A stretch of 64,000 nucleotides of DNA from Adineta steineri (Eukaryota > Rotifera > Eurotatoria > Adinetida > Adinetidae), in assembly GCA_905250115.1 (NCBI GenBank), contig CAJNOI010000094.1, forward strand, positions 130,311-194,310, written 5' to 3'. The translations under genes were made by a program, and so were the position numbers. Shown piece by piece: positions 14,901 to 26,673 of the stretch; the first letter of the stretch is position 1; each line of letters starts with the position of its first letter. The notes beneath the pieces were generated by a model that ran no database searches, was not told the origin of the DNA, and saw only the letters and a list, made by a program, of their open reading frames with translations.

Positions 14901-15207
14901 AAATTTCCATTGTGCACCGGCTTTATGCGGTTGATATTTGATAACAATATCTTCTAGTTCAACATATTCATCATGGGTTATATTATATGAAAGGAGCATA
15001 GTTTCTTCGGCCGCTTGATATTGTCTGCGCAAGTAATCTTCTGTGTTTGATTCGAGCGCGTCAAATATGGCCGCACCAACCAGCAAATAGCTAAATGAAA
15101 AAATAATATTATTACAGAAAAATATTTTTTGTTTTTGTTTTCGAAATAAACACATACCTGAACGTCGAAACAATAAGTGTTAAGGTACGAACGTTCTGCT
15201 TTTTCAT
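11923..15207 (-). CDS. KCNK3/9: Two-pore-domain potassium channel, TASK type
   Basis: Acid-sensitive background (leak) K+ channel of the plasma membrane. Six exons on the minus strand: 15207-15158, 15090-14858, 13163-13137, 13085-12795, 12741-12508, 12452-11923, giving 454 residues. The start matches TASK channels closely (MKKQNVRTLTLIVSTF, then YLLVGAAIFDALES). Pore 1 reads TTIGYGH with the first G at residue 95, so the proton-sensing histidine falls at residue 98, as in human TASK-1. Pore 2 reads TTIGFGDFVALQ (about residues 199-210). Four membrane segments with the long extracellular M1-P1 loop are present, followed by MNTEDERREE after M4. The C-terminus is KRSSV, matching the 14-3-3-binding ending of TASK-1/3. 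The 1.7-kb second intron is unusually long, and exon 3 is only 27 nt. Confidence 0.95.
13164..14857. other. Long intron of the K2P gene
   Basis: A 1.7-kb intron between the exon ending in the first pore helix and the 27-nt exon carrying GYGH. It contains TA repeats near 13399-13410, GT repeats near 14330-14362 and a (GAA)n tract near 14589-14605. No internal gene is recognised. Confidence 0.6.
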
Positions 15208-16173
15208 ACTCGCATCATCAACGCACTGACTCGGCCAGCATTAGATTTCCGGCGAGAATGTGCGTATGATATATATATATATTAGACTTCTTGTTGATCA
15301 CCGGGCTAACTTGTTAGTATTTTCTTTTGTTTTTGTTACTGTTTTTCTGTCTATGATAAGTACGATAAGAACCTAAAAATAGTCTTTCGTTATTGCTGTT
15401 GGAAACGAATGAATAAATAAATGAATGAATGAATGAATGTCAACGATTGAGTTTAAGGACGACGAAAATATATTTAATGTATGCCTATATGGGTTAATAT
15501 TATAGAATGACGATCATGAACGGTGGTAGAGTAGTAGGCTCAATATTGTTGGAATGATCACGGAAAAAGGAGAAGAAGAAACAACAAACATCACAGACGA
15601 CAACACGTTGAAGCAATACGAGAAACAAAATCGTCGTTGCAACCACAACCAACGTCGAAAGGATGCATTGACATGAGTTTCTATCAATAGAATCTGTAAC
15701 GCATGACAGAAAGAAAAAGAAAGCTAAATGATATTTGACAGATTTCGTGGTGTTTTGATGCGTTATAGATCTGTATGTTTCTGTATGTTTATATATCTAT
15801 ATATGTGTGTGTGTGCGTGTGTTTAAAATATTGGTAACAGTAGTAGAACAAAGTTAGTCAAAATGAGACATGGAGAAATGACGACCATTTGAGGAGGGTG
15901 GAGAAATAACGAAGGATCTGGCACGTATGCACACATACGGAGCGAGAACGAACAGTCGGCTGTTTTATTTTTTTTAGAAATGGTGTCGAACCAACGAGAA
16001 AAGAAGCAACAACATACAGAAACCTTCTTTATTCTTTTTTCTATTCTTCATCTCTTTCTCGTCTCGCTTTCTCCTTCTTCCCTTCTCTGTCTCTGTGTCT
16101 CTCTCATCTTTCCTTCGTGTCGTTTCCATCATTTCTTAGATAGGCAACGCGCGCAACAAGAAATAGAAGGATA

Positions 16174-16206
<33 letters not shown>

Positions 16207-18334
16207 GCGGCGACGATGATGTCGTTGTCGATGACAACAAGACGAAGCAGTAGCAATGATGATGATGATGATGATGATGATAATGATGATGATGTAAAGC
16301 GCATTTCAAGCTATGTAAGAACAATAATACGTTGATTTACGAATGCGTATATTTATTCTCGCTTGCTCGATACAATAGGCAACAAAAATCAACAAGGATA
16401 ATTTTCAGATCAGTTGGTTTTTTGTTCTAATTCAATGTGTCTCCTTCTCTTGTTATATGTGTATGCGCGTATAGAGTCAGTTTGCAAACGATCGAATGTA
16501 AGCAAATAAGCAAACGAGAAAGCAGATAGACAAACGCTAGCGGACATTCTAGTTTATTCAATTCCTTTCCTATACCACATTACTATTGCTTATTTTTCTT
16601 GCCAACCGAAGCACATACAAGATGGTGAAGAACGAGACGAAAAAGTTCCTCATGCACAAACATAGAACTGCAAGAAATCTCGATGTCGATAAAGTGATAG
16701 TGGATGAGGATGAATAGATTGATAGATTGATGGATAGAACTTCGAGCGAACGCTTATTGTCATGTTAAACGATTTTCAATAGAACGAAGAAGCTTACATA
16801 AGCAGTAGCTACTTGAAAATCGTCTGCGAGTATACATCATTTTTCTTCTTCTTCTTCTTTCTTGCTATATTCATTCATCACATACTATAACATACAGCTG
16901 TTGCAATTTCATGTCATCATAAAGGTTATTTTCCGTTGTTTTTACATACATTAACAGCTTTTTAAATAAATGACAATATTAGTACACAATGCAATATATA
17001 GTAATATATATGAATTACTATATCTTCAAAATAGCAATTGATTTCCAAAAATCCGAAAAAATATAATATTGGCTATATAATATCAATATTTAATAAATGA
17101 GAAAAATTACAGGGTAAATACATTAGAGAATATGTTTTGTCTCTATTATAGCGCTCATGCGCATAACAATCAATTAGATTTTCATATAGGCCTATGCGCA
17201 TTATCGGCATTTTTTCTCCTACATTTAGAATAATTCATTGGAATGAAAAAACCAATTTCTTCTTCTTTTTTTTGTCTTCAATCACAAAATCTATTACTTG
17301 AGTTTGTAGATTTGCCTATTCAATGATGTCTATATGAAACGAATGTTGTCAATCAGTCTTCTTCTTCTTCTTTTTTTATTGCTAATATTTTATTCTTCTT
17401 CAACTGTTTCACTCAATCGTCGATCTTCATTAGATATATGATAGACGACAACATGATCGATGTTCGAAAGGAAATAGTATTTTATGGTGATCAAGATTCT
17501 CAATCTGGAATGATAATCAATGATAGGAATGATTACAAGAAATGATGACATTATATTTGTCTCTTTATTTTTATCTTTTTGTTCATGACAAATTAATATA
17601 ATTAAGAAAAATATATTAATCTTTTTTTAAAAATGACTATTTTAAATCTCTAAAAATATACAAGAAAAACTGTCATATAGACATGTTCTAATTAGAAGTG
17701 CGCAATAGACGAAAAAATAAATACACGGTATATTAATACATAACGATATATCATTGCTAAATCAAAATCATATAAAGTGTACATGTTAAGAGGAAAAACT
17801 AAATGGTTAGAATGTATTTATCTGAATTGCAACATGCACATGTATATATTTGACTCAAAAAATTTTCTTTTTTAGGTGCATATAATGTTAGTCTGCCTAG
17901 TCATATCGTTTGTCATTATTAATGCAAGTACTATGAATGAAACATAATGTCGGGTCTTTCTTTTTTTTTTTTATTTTGTTTTTTCTTCTATTTTCTCGTT
18001 CTTTTACATGTTATTCCTATGATGTTCGCTTTTTTATTTCTTATTCTGTACTATCGAACGAGCGTTCTTTCTTTACTCACCTTCAACTATTTCATCATAA
18101 GGTTTTCAGATGATAGACAAACGTGTGTAGGCAAAATAAATAAGAATGTGAATATGAGACATGTTATATAGAGTTAGACATTTTTCTCGTTTTTTTTTTA
18201 TAGGGCGTATTAATTGAGAAAAGTTATTTATATGAGAAGGACTAATAGAAAAATCTTTTCTTCTTTTTTTTATTTTTTTACATTATTTTGTCTCGTCAGT
18301 TTTTATTCATTGTTCTAATTTGTAGTTCTAATAG
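15208..18334. other. Intergenic with simple repeats
   Basis: About 3.1 kb between the divergent K2P and RBR genes. It contains AATG repeats near 15413-15438, GT repeats near 15805-15822, two (GAT)n arrays near 16175-16206 and 16256-16292, and (CTT)n tracts near 16850 and 17358. Frames here that encode poly-Ser or poly-Ile are translations of these repeats. No conserved gene is seen. Confidence 0.6.
16175..16292. repeat. Two (GAT)n trinucleotide arrays
   Basis: Roughly 10-12 GAT units at each end (16175-16206, 16256-16292), separated by about 50 nt of GA- and CGA-rich sequence. It is a perfect to near-perfect microsatellite with no sign of coding selection. Confidence 0.85.
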
Positions 18335-19684
18335 ATGGCTTTTGTTGAAAATCAAACACAACAAAATCGACGGCTACGTACATGGCCTTTTCGAAAACGT
18401 GGTACAATTTTTAACGGAAACACTTATACTAAAACGGGTCATAAAATCAATTATGATGCTGAACTTGATTTAACACGTCGTGGATCATTAAAATCAATCT
18501 TTATGACAGATTCATCCAAGACACTTCAAATTAGTGAACGCAATATTTCTGAAGATTTACCTGCTACATCAATGAATAAAGGGTAAACTAAATATATTAT
18601 CATAGTTAGTAGTTCATATTTAATGAGTTGTAACAATTTATAAAGTCATATGCAATATTTTAGAGTAAATTTATTAATTCTTTTTTTAATAATGAAAAAA
18701 ATAGTTTCAAAGAGATTATAAATAAAGTTAAATAAATCTTTTCATGTTTATTAATCTAGTTTTTTTATTTTAAGAAATGTAATAACAACAAGTTTTCGTA
18801 AGAAATCTTCTCCGATTGAACTATTTCTCGATTGTCCAATATGTTGTGATACTTATCGATCGAATGAATTAAAACAAATGTCATGTTGTTCAATAAAACT
18901 TTGTTCATCATGTCTTTTAACACATACAATAACAAATATAAATAATGGAAAAGTTAAAATTGAATGTCCATCATGTTCAGAAGATATTAATTCATCAATG
19001 ATATTATATAATAATGAAATACCAGTATCTACACGAGAACGTTATCAACAAATCTTAGCACAAGATTTATCGGAAAAACAAAATACATATATAAAATTAT
19101 GTCCACATTGTAATTTTATAACAATCATAGATGAAAATGATCCAATAGTACGTGGAAAAAAATCTCAAACATGGTTACAATGTGAACAATGTACTAAAGA
19201 TTGGTGTTGGTCATGTTATGGACCATCACATCCAACTGAAACATGTAAACAATTTAAAAAACGACATACACATCTTGATATATGGGCTAAAACACGTCGA
19301 ACAGAAAATAATAATCAACGTAATGCTCAACGTTGTCCAAAATGTTCAATATATATTGAAAAAATTGATGGATGTGATCATATGGTCTGTGCAAAATGTA
19401 GTTCAAAATTTTGTTATCGTTGTGGTTCTAGAATGAGATTACCATTTTATATTGGACATGATGCGAAATATTCTATATTTGGTTGTAAATATAAATTATG
19501 GCCAAATCGCCCATTTCTACGTTGGGTAGTACGTGGTTCAATATTTGCTAGTGTACTTCTTCTTACTCCAGTTGTACTTGGTGCGCTTATTGGTCTTATT
19601 GCTGTTGGAATTCCAACTGTTTTAATTATTGGTTGCTTTGCTCTACCTGTATTTTTATGTCTGGAATGTAAAAAACGAACTTGA
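18335..19684 (+). CDS. RBR-type E3 ubiquitin ligase with C-terminal membrane segments, RNF217-like
   Basis: RING-between-RING ligase: RING1 binds the E2, and ubiquitin passes through a thioester on a RING2 cysteine. Two exons (18335-18582, 18775-19684) give 385 residues. RING1 begins at CPICC (residue 103) and ends at CPSC (about 147-150). The IBR spans about 192-240 (CPHC..CEQC..CWSC). RING2 starts at CPKC (about 270), with the catalytic cysteine expected at C283 in DGCDHMVC. The tail after RING2 (SIFGCKYKLWPNRP, then RWVVRGS) and the following hydrophobic stretch of about 45 residues resemble RNF217. RNF19 and RNF144 are alternatives. The N-terminal 100 residues are basic and not conserved to my eye. 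It probably acts at an intracellular membrane. Confidence 0.85.
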
Positions 19685-21084
19685 ACAATTTCTATTTCTT
19701 AAGAAAGAAAGAATATTTATTTTAGCTTCTTTCTTTTAATAACTTTTTAATTTTTATTTTCTATTTGTCTTTCATGTAAGATAGAAAAATATTTGTCTTC
19801 TCACGTCTTTTGTTTGTGATAGATGATGGTATTGTCCTTTTTTTTTTCTTTTTGTATATAATTTAAATGAATGTTTGATATATCAATTTGTAAATAGACA
19901 CATACAAGTCAACGATTACAGTGAATCTGAACATGTTTTGATATATATTTATTTAAATAAATTTAACGATGAAAGAAAAAACCATGATAGAGTTGTAGTA
20001 CTTAGATTTTCTAATGAGAAAAACGTGCAAGTTTTCTTTTTAATTATATTTCTATGCATTATAATTAAAATTCGGTAGGGATGCATATCTTTTTCTTTTG
20101 GAAATAAAATATTCATAGTTGAGGTAGAAAGACGAGTTTTATGTCATTCGAATGATTATGATAAACATTTTAAGGAAATATATGTATTTAATAGAAAAAT
20201 GTACGAACTGCTCTTAAAGGTTAGATGGTAATAGAAGATGAATATGTAATTAAATATTAATTAACTTGCCATGCATGATTTGTAGACAAATAATGAAAAC
20301 ATATATATATTTCATAGACACCAGACAATTAATAGAAAAAGTAATTTATTAATTAAAATATATGACTGACTAGTTGAAGGTATTTTTCGATTAAAATTTA
20401 TTTTTGCAAAGATCAATTTACTACTATTGTTATAATCAATATTTTCGTAATATTGAATGAATAATCTAAATGAAATTTTGTTATTATCGAAGAACGAAAA
20501 CTTGAGGAAACTTATGACACAACATATTAGTGTGATTTAATTATGAAATAAATTGAAAACATTAGTTTATAAATGTAATATATCGACCTTTTGGCATCAA
20601 TTGACATTATTAAAAAGAGTTCTGGCACATCAGAAAATCAACTGTCACTTCAAATTGACTAGACAAATACAGACATGTTACGGTAAATTTATTTAATTTG
20701 TGCAGTCATGGTTGAAAAATCTGTGACCACGCCTAATATTCATAGATTTATGTAAGATGTAAAGTATAAAAACTACAATGAAATATTGAAGAATAGTATA
20801 ACAATTTATTGTTGATTATGACATATAATTTATGATTATTTTTATGTCAAAGTAATAGTTAGATACAATCATGATTGATGAATAGTATTTTATTTTAATG
20901 GTATATTTGTGATTCTCATGATTAAATTCCAAGAATAAATAACTGTAAAAGGATTAAGTAAACTATAGCAAATACTTTTTTTTTCTTGTGTGTATATTGA
21001 ATATTTTGTTAAGAATTAAAAATATTTCTTAATACTTCCTCATTATATACAATGTATATACATGATTCATGATATCTCGTAAGC
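19685..21084. other. Intergenic, nothing recognised
   Basis: AT-rich flank downstream of the RBR gene with poly-T runs. There is no conserved coding sequence, RNA gene or terminal repeat that I can support. Confidence 0.5.
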
Positions 21085-21715
21085 TTATCGCTCGTTGGAG
21101 TCGATCACTGTGTGGATTCGTTTCTTCCGTATCCACCAGTTTTACGCCAGGCATGCACCAGTCCTATAAAGTCGATAACAAAGATGAATAATTCTTGCTA
21201 TATAAAACATCCAGTCGTCACCAGTCCTTCAAGTCATTTAAATTTACTATTGATTAGACTATACAACGCTATTGTTAAACTTGGAAAAATAAGACGGGAA
21301 GAAAAAAGGACTGGAGGTGACTGTTAAAAAATCGGAAATTTTCGGTTTTTTTACCAATCACTCCCAGCCCTTTTTTCTTCTCGTCTAATTCTTCAAATTT
21401 TAATAATAGCGTTGTATAGTCTAATCAATAGTAAATTTAAATGACTTGAAGGACTGGTGCATACCTGTTTTACGCTAGGTGAAACAGGTCTTGTCCGCTG
21501 CGCCCACATCAGTCCTTGATGTCGTCCAGCCATTCTCTACATAGACGTCCTCTTCGAGGTGTTCCATCTACTTTAGCGAATACTGTCTTTTTTATCAGTC
21601 TACTGTCGTCCACTCCACAGATACAACCGAATAATCTTAATTTTCTTTTCTTGATTATATCGGCTATAGTTTCTACTCTCAGTATCCTTCGATGGCACAA
21701 TGTGCATTATAAAAG
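21085..21715 (-). mobile_element. Decayed 3' end of a non-LTR retrotransposon (LINE), interrupted
   Basis: On the minus strand, 21700-21480 encodes a tail typical of endonuclease/reverse-transcriptase ORFs: HRRILRVETIADIIKKRKLR, then KVDGTPRRGR, then WLDDIKD. An in-frame TGA stands where a Trp codon would be expected. Reading continues to about 21464, then resumes beyond a foldback insertion at 21151-21085, with KKRIHTVIDSNER before a stop. Only the 3' tip of the element survives and it has in-frame stops, so it is not functional. The clade cannot be fixed from so short a piece. Confidence 0.7.
21152..21463. mobile_element. Foldback/MITE-like element inserted in the LINE remnant
   Basis: A long imperfect inverted repeat: left arm about 21219-21335 and right arm about 21339-21459, each about 115 nt, with almost no loop. 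The outer ends match as 12-13-nt inverted repeats (CATGCACCAGTCC on the left, TATGCACCAGTCC on the reverse of the right). The element is flanked by near-identical 16-nt direct repeats, CCAGTTTTACGCCAGG (21136-21151) and CCTGTTTTACGCTAGG (21464-21479), with two differences. The left arm has about 54 extra bases between the outer and inner copies of CACCAGTCC. It has no coding capacity. Confidence 0.75.
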
Positions 21716-22016
21716 ATTTAATCAATCTGTATGTATATGTTAATAGCACGTCTGATATAGACCTCTTGTTTTATAGATTCTGGATGGAAGAAAAACTTTC
21801 ATTACATTCTGATTGGTTACTATTGTTGTCAAATTATTGATTAGTTTAGAAAGAGAAAGAAACGAAAAATATAAATATGTTTTGTCATGTATAAGTTTTT
21901 TACAAAAACAGTCTTTACATAAAAAAGGAACAAAAATATTCATAAATTATTCAAATTTTTTCTAAGAACGACTTTACTAATATATCTACTTCATTTATTT
22001 TCAGATGCGCTGATGG
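21716..22016. other. Intergenic, upstream of ENTPD gene
   Basis: Three hundred AT-rich bases between the LINE remnant and the apyrase start. A TTTTCAG sequence just before the start could be a splice acceptor of a 5' UTR intron. Nothing else is recognised. Confidence 0.5.
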
Positions 22017-24688
22017 ATGACGTCGTTGCAATTTTATTCTTGCAATTCGGGCTATTTGGTTATGATGCTGGCTTTTCTATTCAGTTGCTTTCTCGTTTGG
22101 TTGATGCTAAGTCGAGTATGTTTATTATTTTTATTTTCATTCTTTCTAAATATTAACATTCAAACTGTATAATACTATTCAATTCATTTGATCTAATATT
22201 TAAGAATGCATTTTTTTCCAGTAAAGTAAAACTTGATTTATATTTTATTCTTTTATTAAGGCAAATCCTGCAACCATTGAATCATTCGATCCAAAATCTG
22301 TAATTAAAAGTCAAAAAATAATTCAAGGTGGAGATGCAGGTGGTGTTTATGTACCAAAGAAAGTTGGAAATGAAGATCCAAATTTACACTATGGCATAGT
22401 TATTGATTGTGGAAGTAGTGGATCAAGACTTTATATTTATGTATGGCCAGAACATTCAGGAAAAGAAAATGAATTATTACAAATTAAACAATTACTTGAT
22501 AAACAAGGTCTACCTGTTGTTAAAAAACTTGAACCAGGTTAGATTTCTAATTGTTCTTTTTTTTATTCTGTAAATTAATTTATACATTCATTGTTTTTTA
22601 GGTCTTTCATCAATGGCAGATACACCAGCTAATGCAACTGAATATTTAACATCGTTATTAGGTAAAATATTTTTTAATTTGAAAAATTAATGATTAATTA
22701 TTGAATTTTCTAGATTTTGCTGCAAGAACTGTTCCACCAGATAAACATCGTGATACTCCATGTAAGTTTCATGTATATTCGATTATGTTCTTATTTTGTT
22801 TTCTTGCTTTAGTATACATTCTTGCAACGGCTGGTCTTCGATTTTTAACTCCTAAGTATGAATAATTTTCAATAAAATTTGTATCTTTATATAAGTTCTT
22901 TTTAGTAAACAAAAACAATTACTCGAAGATTTATTTAATGATATTGTTCGAGATTATCATTTTCAAATTGAAAAAACTCATATACAAGTCATATCTGGGA
23001 AATTAGAAGGTATTTTCAGTTGGATTGCAATTAATTATGTCCTAGGACGTTTTCAAAGTAACGAAACAGCTGAATCAAGTAAATAATCAATATAAATGAT
23101 TGGGGTTTCTTTTTTCTAATTGATTCAATATTTCAGTATCTGTAAGTGATGGTAATTCCGTATCAATATCAAAAAAACGACCATCAACTGTTGGAATTCT
23201 TGATATGGGTGGTGCATCAGCTCAAATAGCTTGTAAGTTATTTTTTCTGATTTCATTCAAATATAATTTTATATTTCTCTTCTTTTACCTAGTCGAAGTT
23301 TCAGTCGATGTAAGTTTATTATTCTTTAATTAAACTTATTTTTTTATTCTCTTTCCTTTCAGACACCAATCGAAGGTGAAGAAGTAGCCGAATTTTCTTT
23401 AGGTTATGATGAACATCAAGAAACATTTAAATATAAAATTTATGTTACAACATTTCTTGGTTATGGTGCAAATAAAGCATTTGAAAAATATATTGATCGA
23501 ATTATTTCTATCGCACTTGAGTAAATTTAATTGATAGAATTTATTCGAAAAAAAAACGAATTATATTTTTATTTCAGAAATTCAACATCAAATTCATCTC
23601 ATATTGTCATGAATGATGCTGATTGTTTACCACGTGGTTATTCGGCTAATTATACACGAAAGAATAAAACAATAACAATTATAGGTGAAGGAGATTTTAG
23701 TAATTGTGCAAAACATTTAGTTACATTACTTAATGTAAATGTAACATGTAAACGTCAACCATGTTCAGTTAATGGTGTTTATCAACCAACAATAAATTAT
23801 GATGCACAAGATTTTTATGGTTTTTCAGAATTTTGGTATACAATGGAAGGTATGAAAAAGAATTTGATTTCGATATATATTTATTTTATTTTATTTTTTT
23901 AAGATATTTTGAAAATTGGTGGTCCGTATGGTCGACAAACTTTTTTGAATGCATCAACAGTAAGTTAAGAAAAAGCAAAGATAATGAATGAATATTTTAC
24001 TTTTGTTAGAATTATTGTAATTCAAATTGGACAGATATTCGACAATGGTATAATAATAAACAATTTCCAAAAGCTGATCTAAATCGTTTATTGTAAGAAA
24101 TTTTTATTTTATTACTAAACAGAAAAAATATATTTATTGAATTTTTCTATTTAAGATTACAATGTTTTAAATCTGCTTGGCTTTATGCATTTCTTCATGA
24201 TGGTTTAAAATTTCCTGTTAATTATCAACGTTTACGTTCAGCATCACTTGTTAATAATAATGATGTTCAATGGACATTAGGTGCCATTCTTTATAAAACT
24301 CGTTTTCTTCCTTTAAGGTTTGTTTTTAAAAACTTTATTTTGTACGTTAAAAATTGATTGTTTGATTTTGTTTAGAGCAATTAATCAAGTGAAAAGTACT
24401 TTACATTATAAACAATCTCATAGAGATTCTTCAGCGATTATTATATTAATATGCGCAATGTTAGTTATGTGTATATTGATATTTTATCGGCAGATACTTC
24501 GAGCTAAAATTCGTTTATTATTTTATCGTCGTGTTGGTCTTCATTCATCATCATCAAGTAGTAATTTTAATCAACGTTATCAATTATTAACATCAGTTGT
24601 TATTGATGATTCCCCATCATTATCACGAATGTATTCAAGTGATAAAATATCTTCATCGTCATATAATGGACGGATGAGAAGTGTTTAA
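22017..24688 (+). CDS. ENTPD4/7: Ectonucleoside triphosphate diphosphohydrolase, ENTPD4/7 type
   Basis: A GDA1/CD39 apyrase that removes terminal phosphates from nucleoside tri- and diphosphates. The ENTPD4/7 branch works in the lumen of Golgi, lysosomal or endosomal compartments and clears UDP from glycosylation. Fourteen exons: 22017-22115, 22261-22537, 22602-22661, 22714-22761, 22813-22855, 22906-23078, 23137-23232, 23293-23309, 23363-23520, 23578-23849, 23904-23959, 24010-24092, 24156-24317, 24376-24688. They give 618 residues, close to human ENTPD4. The apyrase regions are clear: DCGSSGSRLYIYVW, LATAGLRFL, VISGKLEGIFSWIAINYVLG, GILDMGGASAQIA, FLGYGANKAF. A membrane anchor lies at each end (about residues 13-32, and IIILICAMLVMCILIFY near the C-terminus), as in the family. 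I chose the start at 22017 because this frame gives the N-terminal anchor. Exon 8 is a 17-nt microexon. Confidence 0.95.
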
Positions 24689-25721
24689 AAATATATTTAT
24701 ATTAAATTGCATCATGTGTTTTCTTTTATATGCTTTTCTTGTTAACCTTGTTTTTTCTTCTCATATATCTTGGGCATGTTGCGCGCACCGCTGCTGTTTG
24801 TTTTGTTTTTGATAAAAAAAATTAAATATTTTTTTCCTCATGGTTTAGTTAAAATTAAGTAAAAAAGATTATTATCAATTTTATAAATACTCTGTTCATT
24901 CAATACAATTTGGATCGATATTTTTACTTTGCAAATAGGAGCATTTGATTCGAATATTCATACTTCATGTAAGACAACTAACTTGTCATGTAAATAATTA
25001 AAATTGAAGAATAAATTATTTTATTAACTATTCGTTTGTATCATCAATAAAATATCTATGTGTTTTATTCTCTTGAAAAATGTTCTCAATAAAATGACTT
25101 TTATGAGGAAAAAAATCGTTGTTGAATGTAAATATGTATTCATATCGAATCTCTTGAATTTTTAATATGTTATTTCATGTTTAATAAGAAAATATTTACA
25201 GAATTTTGATATTCACCATAGATTCGTTTTGAATAAATTTAAGAAATGTACAAAAAATACAATTTGTTGTTTTATATGTGAAAAAGAAACATCATTATCT
25301 TAATGAAATATAAATATAACATTAATTGTGAAATCGTTGATTTCCCTAACTAAATCTTTTTCAAGGTTCGTCCAATCTACTCGTATTTCTTTTCTCGTGC
25401 TTAAAAATCTCATTATACTTATATAAAAATAATTTAATAAGAAATATTTTTGTTTCCTCTGCTACCATATCTGTGGGGTTTTTGTTTACATTTCTTTCTG
25501 TTAAAAAAATACGAAAAAAAAAGTTTTTCGTAACGAATTGTATGTGTTTATACGCTTTGCAAACATTCAGATCATCATCAGTCATTATATAAAATAAAAT
25601 TAAGAAAAAAAAAATGCGATTGTACAAGCAACAAATAAAGATTGAAAATGAATTTTTTTTCTAGTCCAGGAAGAAAATATGAGCGTACAAATAATAGATA
25701 AAATTCATATTATGGACAGTT
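24689..25721. other. Convergent intergenic region ENTPD/ODF3
   Basis: About 1 kb of AT-rich 3' flanks with several AATAAA-like sites (for example near 25012 and 25088). No gene or RNA is recognised. Confidence 0.55.
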
Positions 25722-26673
25722 TTAGTCTTTAACTTCAACAATAAGTGGTGCTTCATACATTGAGTGACGAATACCAAATGAATAACCAGGTGCTTGTTGT
25801 TTATGAAGCCAAACTTTTTCTGGTGAATATTTACCAGGTCCTGGTTTTTGAGTTGAATCACCGGGCATTTCATTTCTAGCAATCATACTGTAATGTGGTG
25901 GTTCTGATTTATATATGCCCGGTTTTGTCACAGTATAAGTACCTAATAAATATAGAAATATTTCATTTTTAACAGAAAAAAAGCGAACAAATTATTACCA
26001 GGTCCTGGTGTTCGTTGTAAATCTTCATCGAAACCACCTATTTTGCTTCTTCCAGTCATTGAATAGATAGGTGCTTGTTTTTTCACACTTTGAACTGTTT
26101 TACCAAGCATACCTGGTAAACCATAAGCATTTGGGGCTAAATGAAGAAACAAAAGTACATATCGAGATTTAGTACAAAACGAATAAAAAACAGAATCATA
26201 CCAGGTGTATGATCGAGTCCATATGCCTTGTGACGAGTGCCAAATGTGTAGGCTGGTGGTGATTGAAAGACAGTTTTCATTGGTGCTTTATCTTCGGGTC
26301 TATATGTACCAGGTCCTAATCGAGATCGTATGAAACTTGAGTCATATTAATATTCTTCTTTTTGTCTAGTTTTATTCTTACCAGGATTACGATCTCCTTT
26401 AAGATCACCACGTCGAGCATAGAGAGAATAATGTGGAGTACCATCTTTACCATTTCGTAAGATTTTTGAATTTGGATAGTAACATGGGCCAGGTGAAGAG
26501 TCATCTTTATATTTACCATGTCTAAGGCCAAATGAGTATGCTGGTTGTTTAGTATGAACAGATCGTGGATCATGAAAACCACTTCCTACAAGACCCGGTA
26601 GTAGATAAACTGGACCGGGTGTTGAATTCATTGCGGAAATTGGGCCGCGTGGTTTTGTCTCGGTGTACACCAT
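25722..26673 (-). CDS. ODF3: Outer dense fiber protein 3 (SHIPPO-repeat, CIMAP1 family)
   Basis: Microtubule-associated protein of sperm tails and motile cilia, built from Pro-Gly-Pro (SHIPPO) repeats. Four exons on the minus strand: 26673-26382, 26315-26202, 26136-25999, 25942-25722, giving 254 residues, the same length I recall for human ODF3. Repeats are visible as STPGPVYLLPG, SSPGPCYYPN, then the GPGTYRPEDKAP-type unit, RTPGPG and KPGPGKYSPEKV. The block KILRNGKDGTPHYSLYARR and the segment SMTGRSKIGGFDEDLQRTPG align well with the mammalian protein. It lies head-to-tail downstream of ODAD2 on the same strand, in a cluster of cilium genes. Confidence 0.95.

Noticed and set aside
16104-16324. 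Minus-strand frames encoding poly-Ser, poly-His and poly-Ile
   Set aside because: They are translations of the (GAT)n arrays in different frames, with no flanking splice sites or conserved sequence.
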